From Blastococcus sp. KM273128 (GTDB taxonomy: Bacteria > Actinomycetota > Actinomycetes > Mycobacteriales > Geodermatophilaceae): a stretch of DNA of 44,997 bases. The position numbers were made by a program, and so were the translations under genes. Within the stretch, counting starts at the first letter, position 1; each line of letters starts with the position of its first letter. Of this stretch, positions 37,445 through 44,766 are shown in pieces. The notes beneath the pieces are model-generated. The model did no database searches. It saw only the letters and a list, made by a program, of their open reading frames with translations, and had not been told where the DNA came from. Location: contig NZ_SSXA01000027.1 in the NCBI RefSeq assembly GCF_021698975.1, positions 1 through 44,997 of the forward strand. The letters are read 5' to 3'.

Positions 37445-38109
37445 GTGGCGCTCCCGCGGGCGAGCCGCGCCCCCCGCCCGCGGGACCACCAGGCGGCCCC
37501 GGCCGCGACCACGAGCAGCCCGACCACGACGACGGGGACGACGAGGGAGGTGCTCAGGTGCGCCACCAGCACCCCGGCCGAGGCGCCGACGCCCACCTGC
37601 AGCACCGTGCTGGGGAGCAGCCCCACGGCGGTGGCCGCGGCGAACGGGCCCGGCCGGACGCCGGCGGCACCAGCCCCGTAGTTGACGGCGACGAAGGGCA
37701 CGACCGGCACCAGCCGGCTGACCAGCACCGCGACGAAGGTGCGGCCGCCGGCCAGCCGGTCCAGGCGCGGCCCGACCAGCCGGCCGACCGCCGGGCGTCC
37801 CAGCCAGCGGGCCAGCCCGAAGGCGAGGACGGCGGCGAGCACCCCTCCGGCGAAGGAGACCGCCAGCCCCGCGGCGAAGCCCAGCACCGCGCCGAGCAGG
37901 GCCGAGACCACCGACCGAGGCACCGGCGCGAGCAGGACCAGCGCCACGGCGCCCACCAGCACCGGCCAGGCGGCGGCGCCGGCACCGGCCACCACCGCCC
38001 GCAGGTGCTCCGCGGACGGCAGGTCCAGCGTCAGCGCCGCCACCCCGCCGCCGAGCAGCAGGGCGCCGAGCGCCGCTGCCCGCAGCCAGGTCCGATCCGC
38101 CGTCCGCAC
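37441..38109 (-). CDS. TVP38/TMEM64 (DedA-like, SNARE-associated) membrane protein
   Basis: A 222-aa protein with about six hydrophobic segments. It contains the family motif region VPRSVVSALLGAVLGFAAG, then RPAVGRLVGPRLDRLAG, VSRLVPVVPFVAVNYGAGAAGV and PSTVLQVGVGASAG, which match the SNARE-associated/TVP38 family. DedA-type relatives are lipid scramblases or take part in membrane homeostasis; the function here is not known. It starts at GTG 38109. Stops overlap with the convergent MDMPI-like gene. On the same strand, the M23 peptidase gene ends 36 nt upstream, so the two are probably co-transcribed. Confidence 0.88.
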   Translation of the reverse strand: MRTADRTWLRAAALGALLLGGGVAALTLDLPSAEHLRAVVAGAGAAAWPVLVGAVALVLLAPVPRSVVSALLGAVLGFAAGLAVSFAGGVLAAVLAFGLARWLGRPAVGRLVGPRLDRLAGGRTFVAVLVSRLVPVVPFVAVNYGAGAAGVRPGPFAAATAVGLLPSTVLQVGVGASAGVLVAHLSTSLVVPVVVVGLLVVAAGAAWWSRGRGARLARGSAT

Positions 38110-38144
38110 GCCCCGATACTGCCCGAGGGCGAGCGCCGGACCGG

Positions 38145-39362
38145 TCAGCTGCAGCTACCGCCCAGGGAGATGCCGCGCTGCGCCAGCCACGAGACCGGGT
38201 TGGCCCGGTCGGCGTAGAGGCCACCGCGGTGGGTCTCGAAGTGCAGGTGCGGCCCGGTGGACTGGCCGCGGTTGCCGACCTCGGCGATCTGCTGCCCGCC
38301 GCTGACCACCTGGCCCGGCGACACGAAGAACTGGTTCACGTGGCCGTAGACGGTGATGACGCCGTCGGGGTGCTGGATCGCGACGGCGAGCCCGAAGCCG
38401 CTGGCCGGCCCCGCCTGCAGCACGACGCCCGGCTCCGGCGCGTAGATCGGGGTGCCGATCGGCGCGGCGATGTCGATGCCGAGGTGCATCGTGCCCCAGC
38501 GCGCGCCGTAGCAGGAGGTCACCCGTCCCTGGGTGAGCGCGGCGCCGCCGCCACCCGGGGCGGCCGCCACCGTCATGACCGCCGCCTGCTCGGCCGCCTG
38601 GGCCTCGTCGTACGCGCGGGCGGCGTCCTCGGCGCCCTTCACCTCGAGCAGCCGGATCTCGGCGTCGCGGAGCTGCTGGTCGAGCCCGGCCTTCTCCGCC
38701 GTGAGGGCGTCGAACTCGGCCTGCGCCTCGACGAGCAGCCGGTCGGCCTCGACCTGGGCCTGCTGCGCCTCCCGCGCCAGGGCGTCGCGCTCGGCGACGG
38801 CGTCCTTGGCCTCCTGGTCCAGCCGCGCCTCGCGCGCCTCGGCGACCCGCAGCTCCTCGAGCACCCGGGCGCGGTCCTGGCCGAGGAGGTCCAGCGTCGC
38901 CGCCTGCTGCAGCAGCTCACCCGGCCCCTCGGCGTGGAGGACCATCTCGATCTCGGTGAACGCCTCGTCGGTGCCCATGTAGGCCTCCCGGCCCAGGGCC
39001 GCGACGTCGTCCTGGGTGCGCCCGACGGCCTCCCGGATGGCGGCGAGCTCGGCGGCGACCGCATCGGCGTGCTGCCGGGCGCGGTCCAGCTCGGCCTGCG
39101 TGGCCAGGACGGCGCCGCTGGCCTCCTCGGCCCGCAGCGTCATCTGCTGCAGCCGCTCCTCGGCCTCGCGGACGCGCTGCTCGAGCGTCTGCACCTCGGC
39201 CGCGACGCGGTCGTGCTCGCTCTGGGCCGCGCTGGGGGCCGCGGAGGAGGCCGGCGCGCCGAGCAGGGACAGCGACAGGAGAGCGGTGAGGGCGATGGCC
39301 GCCCGGCCGGCTGCCCGGCGTGGGCGCCGCAGGGCGCCCGTCAGGTGGTGCGTGGTCGCCAA
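38145..39362 (-). CDS. Secreted M23 peptidoglycan hydrolase with a coiled-coil domain
   Basis: A 405-aa protein. An N-terminal signal or signal-anchor covers about residues 1-42 (basic LRRPRRAAGRAA then IALTALLSLSLLGAPASS). Residues 45-270 are a long coiled coil of EnvC/NlpD type. The C-terminal LytM (M23) domain has the zinc motifs MHLGIDIAAP and GPHLHFETH. It is expected to cut peptide cross-links or to activate an amidase in cell wall remodelling. The start is the TTG at 39362, with GGAGAA about 9 nt upstream. A c-di-AMP-type riboswitch precedes it, a combination known for actinobacterial cell wall hydrolase genes. Confidence 0.9.
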   Translation of the reverse strand: MATTHHLTGALRRPRRAAGRAAIALTALLSLSLLGAPASSAAPSAAQSEHDRVAAEVQTLEQRVREAEERLQQMTLRAEEASGAVLATQAELDRARQHADAVAAELAAIREAVGRTQDDVAALGREAYMGTDEAFTEIEMVLHAEGPGELLQQAATLDLLGQDRARVLEELRVAEAREARLDQEAKDAVAERDALAREAQQAQVEADRLLVEAQAEFDALTAEKAGLDQQLRDAEIRLLEVKGAEDAARAYDEAQAAEQAAVMTVAAAPGGGGAALTQGRVTSCYGARWGTMHLGIDIAAPIGTPIYAPEPGVVLQAGPASGFGLAVAIQHPDGVITVYGHVNQFFVSPGQVVSGGQQIAEVGNRGQSTGPHLHFETHRGGLYADRANPVSWLAQRGISLGGSCS

Positions 39363-39379
39363 GGCGACGTTCTCCGTTC

Positions 39380-39505
39380 CTCGGTCCGCCTACCAGGTCA
39401 GCTGACGGGTTCGGGCCGGAACGTGCCCTACCTGCCTGCCCGTGGAGGCGCAGGCGGGATTCACCCCAGAAACATGGGTCCCCGGTCCCCGCGGCGGTCA
39501 GACCG
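39380..39505 (-). ncRNA. Cyclic-di-AMP riboswitch (ydaO/yuaA leader)
   Basis: Read on the minus strand, the leader of the M23 gene contains the conserved blocks of the ydaO-yuaA class in order: GGGGACCCA, TGGGGTGAATCC, then CCCGAACCCGTCAGCT and ACCTGGTAGGCGG, ending about 18 nt before the TTG start. The two CCGCC/GGCGG flanks can form the P1 stem. In Actinobacteria this class controls cell wall hydrolases and is normally an OFF switch when c-di-AMP binds. The match is by eye, not by covariance model. Confidence 0.85.
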
Positions 39506-39569
39506 CAGAGTTCGGCGGGGCCCGCCCGAGCCCCCGGGTTCGGGAGCGGGATCGGGTGGGCCGCGAGAG

Positions 39570-39598
39570 ACGGTACAAGCCGAACCTGCAGATGTCAC
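39570..39598 (-). promoter_or_regulatory. Candidate promoter for the riboswitch-M23 transcript
   Basis: On the minus strand GTGACA (39593-39598) is followed after 17 nt by TACCGT (39570-39575), a good sigma-70-like spacing. Transcription would begin near 39562, about 57 nt before the conserved riboswitch blocks. Confidence 0.5.
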
Positions 39599-39686
39599 AG
39601 GGAGGTAACGGACCATCTCGGTCCGCCACTCGGGCACCGGGTCGTGCCGCGGGTACCGCGGTGCCGTCTGGCAGGCTGGTACGTCC

Positions 39687-39726
39687 GGGGCCGGTAGCTC
39701 AGCAGGTCAGAGCATGGGACTCATAA
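39687..39726 (+). repeat. tRNA-Met 5' half, cut in the anticodon loop (attL-like)
   Basis: From 39687 the sequence is a tRNA 5' half (acceptor strand, D-arm, 5' anticodon strand, loop CTCATAA) that matches the complete tRNA-Met at 44693 except for one extra C and one C-to-A change; 21 bases around the anticodon are identical. After 39726 the tRNA sequence ends abruptly. This is a gene remnant and probably one edge of the accessory island. Confidence 0.7.
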
Positions 39727-39877
39727 AACCTAGTCACTTCCCCGCGTCGGGTGCATTCCACGCTCAGCGCGCCGCCGAGGACATCGCGGCGGTGGTCACC
39801 CCCGACCCGCCATAGATCACACCGTTCCTCCAGCGTGGCGGCCTGGCGGAGTCACACGCCGGTGAGCGGCGGCCTCA
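39727..39877. other. Gene debris next to the tRNA fragment
   Basis: A short open stretch, F-H-A-Q-R-A-A-E-D-I-A-A-V-V-T-P-D-P-P then a TAG near 39812, reads like the C-terminus of a lost gene on the plus strand. I cannot identify it. No start codon or ribosome binding site belongs to it within the island. Confidence 0.35.
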
Positions 39878-40030
39878 CCCGGTGCGGCGCCGGCAACCCG
39901 TTGACATGCGACGTCGCAGTAGAGGGAATCCGCTCAGGACGACCGTGCGGGCGTCGTCCTGCAACTGCTCCGCCGAGTGGTCCGGCACGCGGCGCATCAG
40001 CCGCCGCACGGTCTCCGGCGCCGCGGTGCC
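39878..40030 (-). pseudogene. Possible C-terminal remnant of a SpoIIE/PP2C-type phosphatase
   Basis: A minus-strand frame reads APETVRRLMRRVPDHSAEQ followed by LQDDARTVVL. This resembles the end of actinobacterial SpoIIE/PP2C phosphatases, where a His-Gly-rich helix is followed by L(Q/H)DDATVLLVEW. The rest of the domain is absent and no start is possible. The identification rests on one motif and is tentative. Confidence 0.35.
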
Positions 40031-40083
40031 CGGCCGAGGCGCGGCCCGTGCCCAGGGGTACGCGAGAGGGGTCGCGGGTCGGC

Positions 40084-41052
40084 CTACTGCCCCACGATGG
40101 ACAGAGCTGGCGGTTCGGCCGGCACAGGGGGCTGCGGGGTCAGCGCCCCGGGAACGAGGTCCAGCGCGGCGAGCATGCGTGCGGTCTCGACGAAGTCGGT
40201 CACCGGTGCGGCATCCATGTCGTTGCGCCAGGCGATCGCCAGGGACGACGGTGGTAGCCCGTCGACGGGGATGAACGTCAGTCCAGGGCGGTCGTAGAAG
40301 CGCTGTGTCGAGGCCTGGGTGAAGGCGACCCCGCGACCGGACAGGATGGCCTCGAAGCACTCGTCGACGCTGCCCACGTCTGCGCCGAGCCTGACGGCGT
40401 GGGCGCCCCGGCTGTCGGTGGCCAGCCAGAAGTCCCGCCAGTACTCCGGGGCCCGGCGGGCGACGAAGGCCTCGTCGAGGACCTCCTCCACGCTGACCTT
40501 GGGCCGGCCGGCCAGCGGTAAGTCGGCCGAGGTGACGAGCAGGCGCGGCTCGACGAAGAGCGTCTCGATGCTGAGCCAGTCGTGCACGAGCAGCGGCGGC
40601 CGGACGAAGGCGACGTCGACGCTGCCGTTGGCCAGCCCGACGTAGGGGTCGGCGAAGTCGTGGGAACGCATCTCGACCAGGACCCGGGGGTGCCGGGTCT
40701 GGAATGCGGTGAGGATCTTGGGAGTCAGCTCGGCGGCGGCGTTGGCCTGGAACCCGACGACGAGGGTGCCGCGCACGCCGCGCGAGGCCTCCCGGGTCGC
40801 GGCGACCAGCCGGTCGGCGCCGGTGAGCAGGCGGTGGGCTTCCTCCAGCAGCACCTTGCCCACGGCGGTGAGTTCGACGTGGCGGCTGGTGCGGTCCAGG
40901 AGACGCGCGCCCAGGGAGTGCTCGAGCTTGCGGATCTGCACGCTGAGGGAGGGCTGGGCGATGTGCAGACGCGCCGCGGCGCGACCGAAGTGCAGTTCCT
41001 CGGCCACAGCGACGAAGTACCGGAGTGACCGCAGCTCGGGGGTGTCCGGCAT
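40084..41052 (-). CDS. LysR-family transcriptional regulator
   Basis: A 322-aa LysR regulator. The winged helix-turn-helix covers about residues 6-63 (SLRYFVAVAEELHFGRAAARLHIAQPSLS and so on), followed by a substrate-binding domain with a type II periplasmic-binding fold. The start is the ATG at 41052 (MPDTPELRSL); a TTG at 41088 is in frame but would add 12 non-homologous residues. It is divergent from the SCP2-like, hydrolase and aldehyde dehydrogenase genes, the usual arrangement for a LysR activator of a catabolic operon. A dyad (CCAATA...TATTGG) lies in the gap. The inducer is unknown. Confidence 0.92.
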   Translation of the reverse strand: MPDTPELRSLRYFVAVAEELHFGRAAARLHIAQPSLSVQIRKLEHSLGARLLDRTSRHVELTAVGKVLLEEAHRLLTGADRLVAATREASRGVRGTLVVGFQANAAAELTPKILTAFQTRHPRVLVEMRSHDFADPYVGLANGSVDVAFVRPPLLVHDWLSIETLFVEPRLLVTSADLPLAGRPKVSVEEVLDEAFVARRAPEYWRDFWLATDSRGAHAVRLGADVGSVDECFEAILSGRGVAFTQASTQRFYDRPGLTFIPVDGLPPSSLAIAWRNDMDAAPVTDFVETARMLAALDLVPGALTPQPPVPAEPPALSIVGQ

Positions 41053-41084
41053 CACCCGAAGGTAGGCCCTGGCCCACGCGAAGA

Positions 41085-41126
41085 CCAATAGAACGTGGCT
41101 ATCGCTCGGTAGGGAGCAGGTATTGG
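41085..41126. promoter_or_regulatory. Candidate LysR binding region
   Basis: In the 163-nt divergent gap, CCAATA (41085-41090) and TATTGG (41121-41126) form an inverted repeat spaced by 30 nt. Between them GCTATCGCTCGGTAGGGAGC has partial dyad symmetry (CTA...TAG) of the T-N(10-11)-A LysR type. Position and symmetry support a shared operator, but no footprint data exist. Confidence 0.45.
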
Positions 41127-41215
41127 ACGTGTGGGCGGCGTCACCGTCTGATGGTGACGCCCGCCACGGGGACCCCCGGGCTGGTCACCCCGTACCCCTC
41201 CGAGAGGACTCAACG

Positions 41216-41623
41216 ATGAGTGCGCCCACCCGCGCTCCGTCGGCCGAAGAATGGGCCGCGGCCTTCACCGACGCCAGCAACACCGACCCCGAGATCCAGG
41301 CGCACGGCAAGTACTTCACCTGCTCCTACCTCCTGGACGCCACGGAGCGCACCTACGTGATCCAGGTGGAGTCCGGCAAGGTCACCCACGTCACCGTGGA
41401 TCCGGGCCCGCTCGACGTCCCCTACCAGTTCGCTATCCGTGCCTCGGCCGAGACCTGGCGCGGGTTCGGCGAGGAGACCCCCGCCGCCATGTTCCACGGC
41501 ATCTGGGCGGCCAGCTTCCAGCGCGACATGAAGCTCGAAGGCGACGTCCTGGTCCTCATGCAGAACCTGCGCTGCATCACCCGCCAGGTCGAGCTCCTGC
41601 GCGTCGTCGGCTCCCCGGTCTGA
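41216..41623 (+). CDS. SCP2-like sterol-carrier domain protein
   Basis: A 135-aa protein. Strand pattern and the segments RTYVIQVESGKVTHVTVDPG, FAIRASAETWRGF and MQNLRCITRQVELLRVVG resemble SCP2 (sterol carrier protein 2) domains, which bind lipids or acyl-CoA. This is a resemblance by eye. The ATG at 41216 begins MSAPTRAP; no strong ribosome binding site is visible, although GAGAGGA is about 6-8 nt upstream. The hydrolase ATG follows 14 nt after its stop, so the genes are co-transcribed. A role in presenting a hydrophobic substrate to the next two enzymes is inference. Confidence 0.7.
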   Translation: MSAPTRAPSAEEWAAAFTDASNTDPEIQAHGKYFTCSYLLDATERTYVIQVESGKVTHVTVDPGPLDVPYQFAIRASAETWRGFGEETPAAMFHGIWAASFQRDMKLEGDVLVLMQNLRCITRQVELLRVVGSPV

Positions 41624-41637
41624 GGAAGGAAATTCCC

Positions 41638-42516
41638 ATGAGCAACAGCAAGATCTCGCCCGTCACCGGTCACTACGTGAGCGTCGACGTCGACGGCCTC
41701 GAGTACAAGGTCTTCTACCTGGAGAACGGGACCGGCCAGCCCATCCTGTGCCAGCACACCGCGGGCTGCCACAACCACCAGTGGCGCGGCCTGTTGGAGG
41801 ACGAGGAGATCACCGCCAACTACCGGGTCATCGCCTACGACCTGCCCCGCCACGGCAAGTCCGACCCCCCGGAGAACACCGAGTGGTGGAAGGAGGAGTA
41901 CCAGCTCTCCGCCGAGCACTACTCCAACTTCATCATCGCCCTGGCCGACGCCCTCGAGCTGGAGAACCCCATCTTCATGGGCTCCTCGTTCGGCGGGAAC
42001 GTGGCCCTGCAGCTGGCCCTGCGCCGGCCCGACCGGTTCGCCGGCGTCCTGAGCGTCGAGGGCGCCGACTACTCCCCCGGCTTCTACCTGGACTGGTGGC
42101 AGCACCCGCACGCCAACGCCGCCCAGGTCTGCGCCAGTGGCACCTGGGACCTCATGGCCCCCCAGTCCCCCGAGGCCGACCGCTGGAAGACCTGGTTCTA
42201 CTACACCCAGGGATCCGAGGCCTTCAAGGGCGACCTGCACTTTTACTCCGTCGACCACGACCTGCGCGGCAGGCTCGGCGAGATCGACGGCGAGAAGTGC
42301 CCGGTGGTGATGATGACCGGCGAGTACGACTACCTCACCACCCCCGAGGACAGCGAGCGCACCGCCAACGCCATCACCAACGGATCCTTCATCTACATGC
42401 CCGCGATCGGGCACTTCCCGATGAGTGAGAACCACGCGGTGTTCCGCACCTACCTGATCCAGGCGCTGGAGCTGCTGCAGGCCAAGCGCGAGAAGCCGGC
42501 CGCCGCTCTCGCCTGA
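41638..42516 (+). CDS. Alpha/beta hydrolase of the island operon
   Basis: A 292-aa hydrolase. The nucleophile motif is MGSSFGG with Ser117, the acid is probably Asp in TGEYDYLTTPED, and the His is in AIGHFPMSEN. The oxyanion strand is ILCQHTAGCHNHQWRGL. Four-residue GSSFGG elbows are common in C-C bond and ester hydrolases of catabolic operons. AGGAAGGA about 8 nt before the ATG at 41638 is a good ribosome binding site. It is between the SCP2-like and aldehyde dehydrogenase genes, so it may release an aldehyde or acid for the dehydrogenase. The substrate is unknown. Confidence 0.88.
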   Translation: MSNSKISPVTGHYVSVDVDGLEYKVFYLENGTGQPILCQHTAGCHNHQWRGLLEDEEITANYRVIAYDLPRHGKSDPPENTEWWKEEYQLSAEHYSNFIIALADALELENPIFMGSSFGGNVALQLALRRPDRFAGVLSVEGADYSPGFYLDWWQHPHANAAQVCASGTWDLMAPQSPEADRWKTWFYYTQGSEAFKGDLHFYSVDHDLRGRLGEIDGEKCPVVMMTGEYDYLTTPEDSERTANAITNGSFIYMPAIGHFPMSENHAVFRTYLIQALELLQAKREKPAAALA

Positions 42517-42552
42517 CCGCGTGCCGCGGCCGAACATCGAAGGGACCCCGCA

Positions 42553-43998
42553 GTGCAGCAGGCAACGACCCCCATCCGTGTCGCCGGCGCCCCGGTACTG
42601 GGTGAGGAGACCAGACCGGTGACCCGCCCGGACGGCGGTGACCCCGTCGGTCACGTGACCGTCGCCGAGCCCGGACACGTCGAGGCCTCCGTGGCCGCCG
42701 CACACGAGGTCGCACCGCAGTTCGCGGGCCTCCCCGCCCACCGCCGGGCCGACGCCCTCGCCCACGTCTCCCGCCGGCTGACCGAGTCCCGCGAGGAGCT
42801 GGCCGCCGTCATTGTCGCGGAAGGCGGCAAGCCTATCCGGTGGGCCCGCGCCGAGGTCGACCGGGCTGCGGCGACCTTCCGGCTGGCCGGGGAAGAGGCC
42901 CGCCGCTGGGTCGGTGACCTCCAACGGCTGGACACCGACCCCTCCGGGGAAGGACGCATCGCCCTCAACCGGCGCGTCAGCCGCGGACCCGTCCTGGGCA
43001 TCACCCCGTTCAACTTTCCGCTCAACCTGGTCGCCCACAAGGTCGCCCCCGCCCTCGCCGTCGGGGCCCCCATCGTGCTCAAGCCCGCCCCAGCCACACC
43101 GTTGTCGGCCCTGTTCCTGGGGGACCTGCTCGCCGAGACCGACCTCCCGGCCGGGTCGTGGTCGATCCTCACCGTGCCCAACGAACGAATGGACCCGCTG
43201 GTCACAGACCCGCGGCTGCCCGTGGTGTCCTTCACCGGCTCCGGCCCCGTCGGCTGGGGCATCCGCGACCTGGTGCCCCGCAAGCACGTCACACTCGAGC
43301 TCGGCGGCAACGCCGCGGTCATCGTCTGCGCCGACTGGAACACCCCCGCCGACCTGTTGCACGCCGCCCAGCGCATCGCCGCGTTCGGCGTCGGCCAAGC
43401 CGGCCAGTCCTGCATCTCCGTGCAGCGGGTCATCGCCGACCGCAGCGTCTTCGACCAGCTGCGCGACCTGGTCGTCGCCGAGGTAGAGGCGCAGGTGCTC
43501 GGTGATCCCGAGGACGAGGAGACCACCCTGGGCCCTATGATCGACGAACGGGCCGCCCAGCGAGCGCACAGCTGGATCACCGAGGCCACCGATGCTGGCG
43601 CGCGCGTGCTCACCGGCGGTGGGCGCGACCACGCCCGCCTGCAGCCCACCGTGCTCATCGACGTGCCCCTCGGCGCCCGTGTCGACCGCGACGAGGTGTT
43701 CGCCCCTGTGCTGTCACTGCGGGCCGTGGACGGACTCGATGCTGCCTTCGCCGCGGTCAACGACTCCGACTTCGGGCTACAGGTCGGCGTGTTCACCCGC
43801 GACATCGCCACCGCCTTCCGCGCACACCGAGAGCTCGAAGTCGGAGGCGTCATCGTGGGCGACGTGCCCAGCTACCGCGCCGACCAGATGCCCTACGGCG
43901 GCACGAAGGGCTCGGGCATCGGACGTGAAGGCGTCCGCTTCGCGATGGAGGACCTCACCTTCGACCGCGCGCTCGTCCTCACCGGCGTGGATCTGTAG
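42553..43998 (+). CDS. Aldehyde dehydrogenase family protein
   Basis: A 481-aa aldehyde dehydrogenase. It has the catalytic Cys287 in GQAGQSCISVQR, Glu249 in TLELGGN, Asn154 in ITPFNFPLN, and the NAD-binding FTGSGPVG motif. It oxidises an aldehyde to an acid with NAD(P). The substrate is not predictable; the 'AEGGKPI' and 'RVSRGPVLGITPF' segments resemble dehydrogenases of aromatic or glycolaldehyde-type substrates. The start is the GTG at 42553, with GAAGGGA about 8 nt upstream. It is 36 nt after the hydrolase, in the same operon, and is the last gene before the debris region. Confidence 0.95.
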   Translation: MQQATTPIRVAGAPVLGEETRPVTRPDGGDPVGHVTVAEPGHVEASVAAAHEVAPQFAGLPAHRRADALAHVSRRLTESREELAAVIVAEGGKPIRWARAEVDRAAATFRLAGEEARRWVGDLQRLDTDPSGEGRIALNRRVSRGPVLGITPFNFPLNLVAHKVAPALAVGAPIVLKPAPATPLSALFLGDLLAETDLPAGSWSILTVPNERMDPLVTDPRLPVVSFTGSGPVGWGIRDLVPRKHVTLELGGNAAVIVCADWNTPADLLHAAQRIAAFGVGQAGQSCISVQRVIADRSVFDQLRDLVVAEVEAQVLGDPEDEETTLGPMIDERAAQRAHSWITEATDAGARVLTGGGRDHARLQPTVLIDVPLGARVDRDEVFAPVLSLRAVDGLDAAFAAVNDSDFGLQVGVFTRDIATAFRAHRELEVGGVIVGDVPSYRADQMPYGGTKGSGIGREGVRFAMEDLTFDRALVLTGVDL

Positions 43999-44077
43999 CG
44001 ACGACCCGAGCGCGGCGCCACCACGACTGTCGACCCCGCCCTGCCCGGGACCGCGTGCCTCGACCTCACCCCGGGCG

Positions 44078-44489
44078 GTGAAGCAGGGCGCACCGAGCCT
44101 GCATCTACACGCCTGCAGCCCGATGGAGGTGGTGAACGGCGCCGCCCGCATGGGGGTCTCCGTGCCCGCTGACCAAGGGCAAGCTGCCCACCGCCCAGTG
44201 GGTCGAGGTCATCCAGGCTGGCCACCGGCTCGACTCTGGGCGTCGTCAGGTGCTTGCCGGCGGGGTCAACGACATCGACGGCACGCTCATGGAGAAGACG
44301 ATCTCCCGGATGGTCGGCTCCGAGCACGGCTCCGCCAAGAGCCCCCAGGAACTGGCCGAACTCGCCATGGGTGCCGGCCGGCCGGTGCGCCAACGGACCA
44401 TGACCTACGGCTCCGTGCCCGAGGAGCGTGCCGCCGCGACCGCCCGCGGAGGAGCGCAGCGACGGTCCCTCGTGGTGCTCCCCCGGTGA
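44078..44489 (+). pseudogene. fbiC: Remnant of fbiC (FO synthase, CofH half)
   Basis: Two frames carry parts of the C-terminal half of FbiC. From 44078, RAVKQGAPSLHLHACSPMEV and [13 protein letters not shown] match the conserved LPSxHxHAFSPMEVxNGA block. From 44169, a second frame begins [21 protein letters not shown], which matches the CofH block, and after an abrupt jump continues [26 protein letters not shown] to [12 protein letters not shown], which matches the FbiC C-terminus. So about 25 codons are missing plus a frameshift at the first junction, and more than 100 at the second. No intact reading frame exists. FbiC is the radical SAM enzyme that makes the F420 precursor FO. The rest of fbiC is not in the window. 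Confidence 0.75.
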
Positions 44490-44531
44490 AGGACATCCGT
44501 GAACCTGCGACCCGTCAGCCAGACGCGCGCG

Positions 44532-44630
44532 TGACACAGTTCGCTGCGTCAAACGCGAGACGGCCAACGGCTCCGGCTATCCTGAGCGCGGAAATGACAC
44601 AGCTATGACACGGAGTCCCTTGTGTCAAAC
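44532..44630. repeat. TGACAC dyad cluster upstream of tRNA-Met
   Basis: Three direct TGACAC(A/G) copies (44532, 44595, 44606) and two inverted GTCA partners (GCGTCAAAC near 44546, TGTGTCAAAC at 44621-44630) form two dyads, 44532-44554 and 44606-44630. They lie 60-160 nt before the tRNA-Met gene, at the right edge of the island. They may be integrase or excisionase binding sites, or operators; nothing in the window decides. Confidence 0.5.
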
Positions 44631-44692
44631 CGGCCCTATCATCCGCTGTTTGCAGGAGGCAACAGCCGTCTGAACTGGGAAAACAGTAGTTC

Positions 44693-44766
44693 GGGGCGGT
44701 AGCTCAGCCGGTCAGAGCATGGGACTCATAATCCCTGGGTCGTGGGTTCGAGCCCCACCCGCCCCA
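44693..44766 (+). tRNA. tRNA-Met, anticodon CAT (elongator type)
   Basis: A 74-nt cloverleaf. The acceptor GGGGCGG pairs perfectly with CCGCCCC, the D-arm is AGCTCAGCCGGTCAGAGC, the loop CTCATAA holds anticodon CAT, and the T-arm is GGGTTCGAGCCCC. It is not an initiator tRNA (it lacks the CGCGGGG start and three GC pairs) but could be Ile2 if its C34 is modified to lysidine. The outer anticodon stem pair is T-T, which is unusual. CCA is not encoded. Confidence 0.9.

Larger units (their letters stand above)
39727..44692. mobile_element. Accessory island between a split tRNA-Met and a complete tRNA-Met
   Basis: About 5 kb bounded by the partial and the complete tRNA-Met copies. It contains a LysR regulator, a three-gene catabolic-looking operon, remnants of other genes (phosphatase C-terminus, fbiC) and a cluster of TGACAC dyads next to the right tRNA. 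An IS transposase start follows beyond the tRNA. No integrase or relaxase was recognised, so it is either a decayed integrative element or a rearranged region. Island status is inference from the tRNA duplication and gene debris. Confidence 0.55.
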
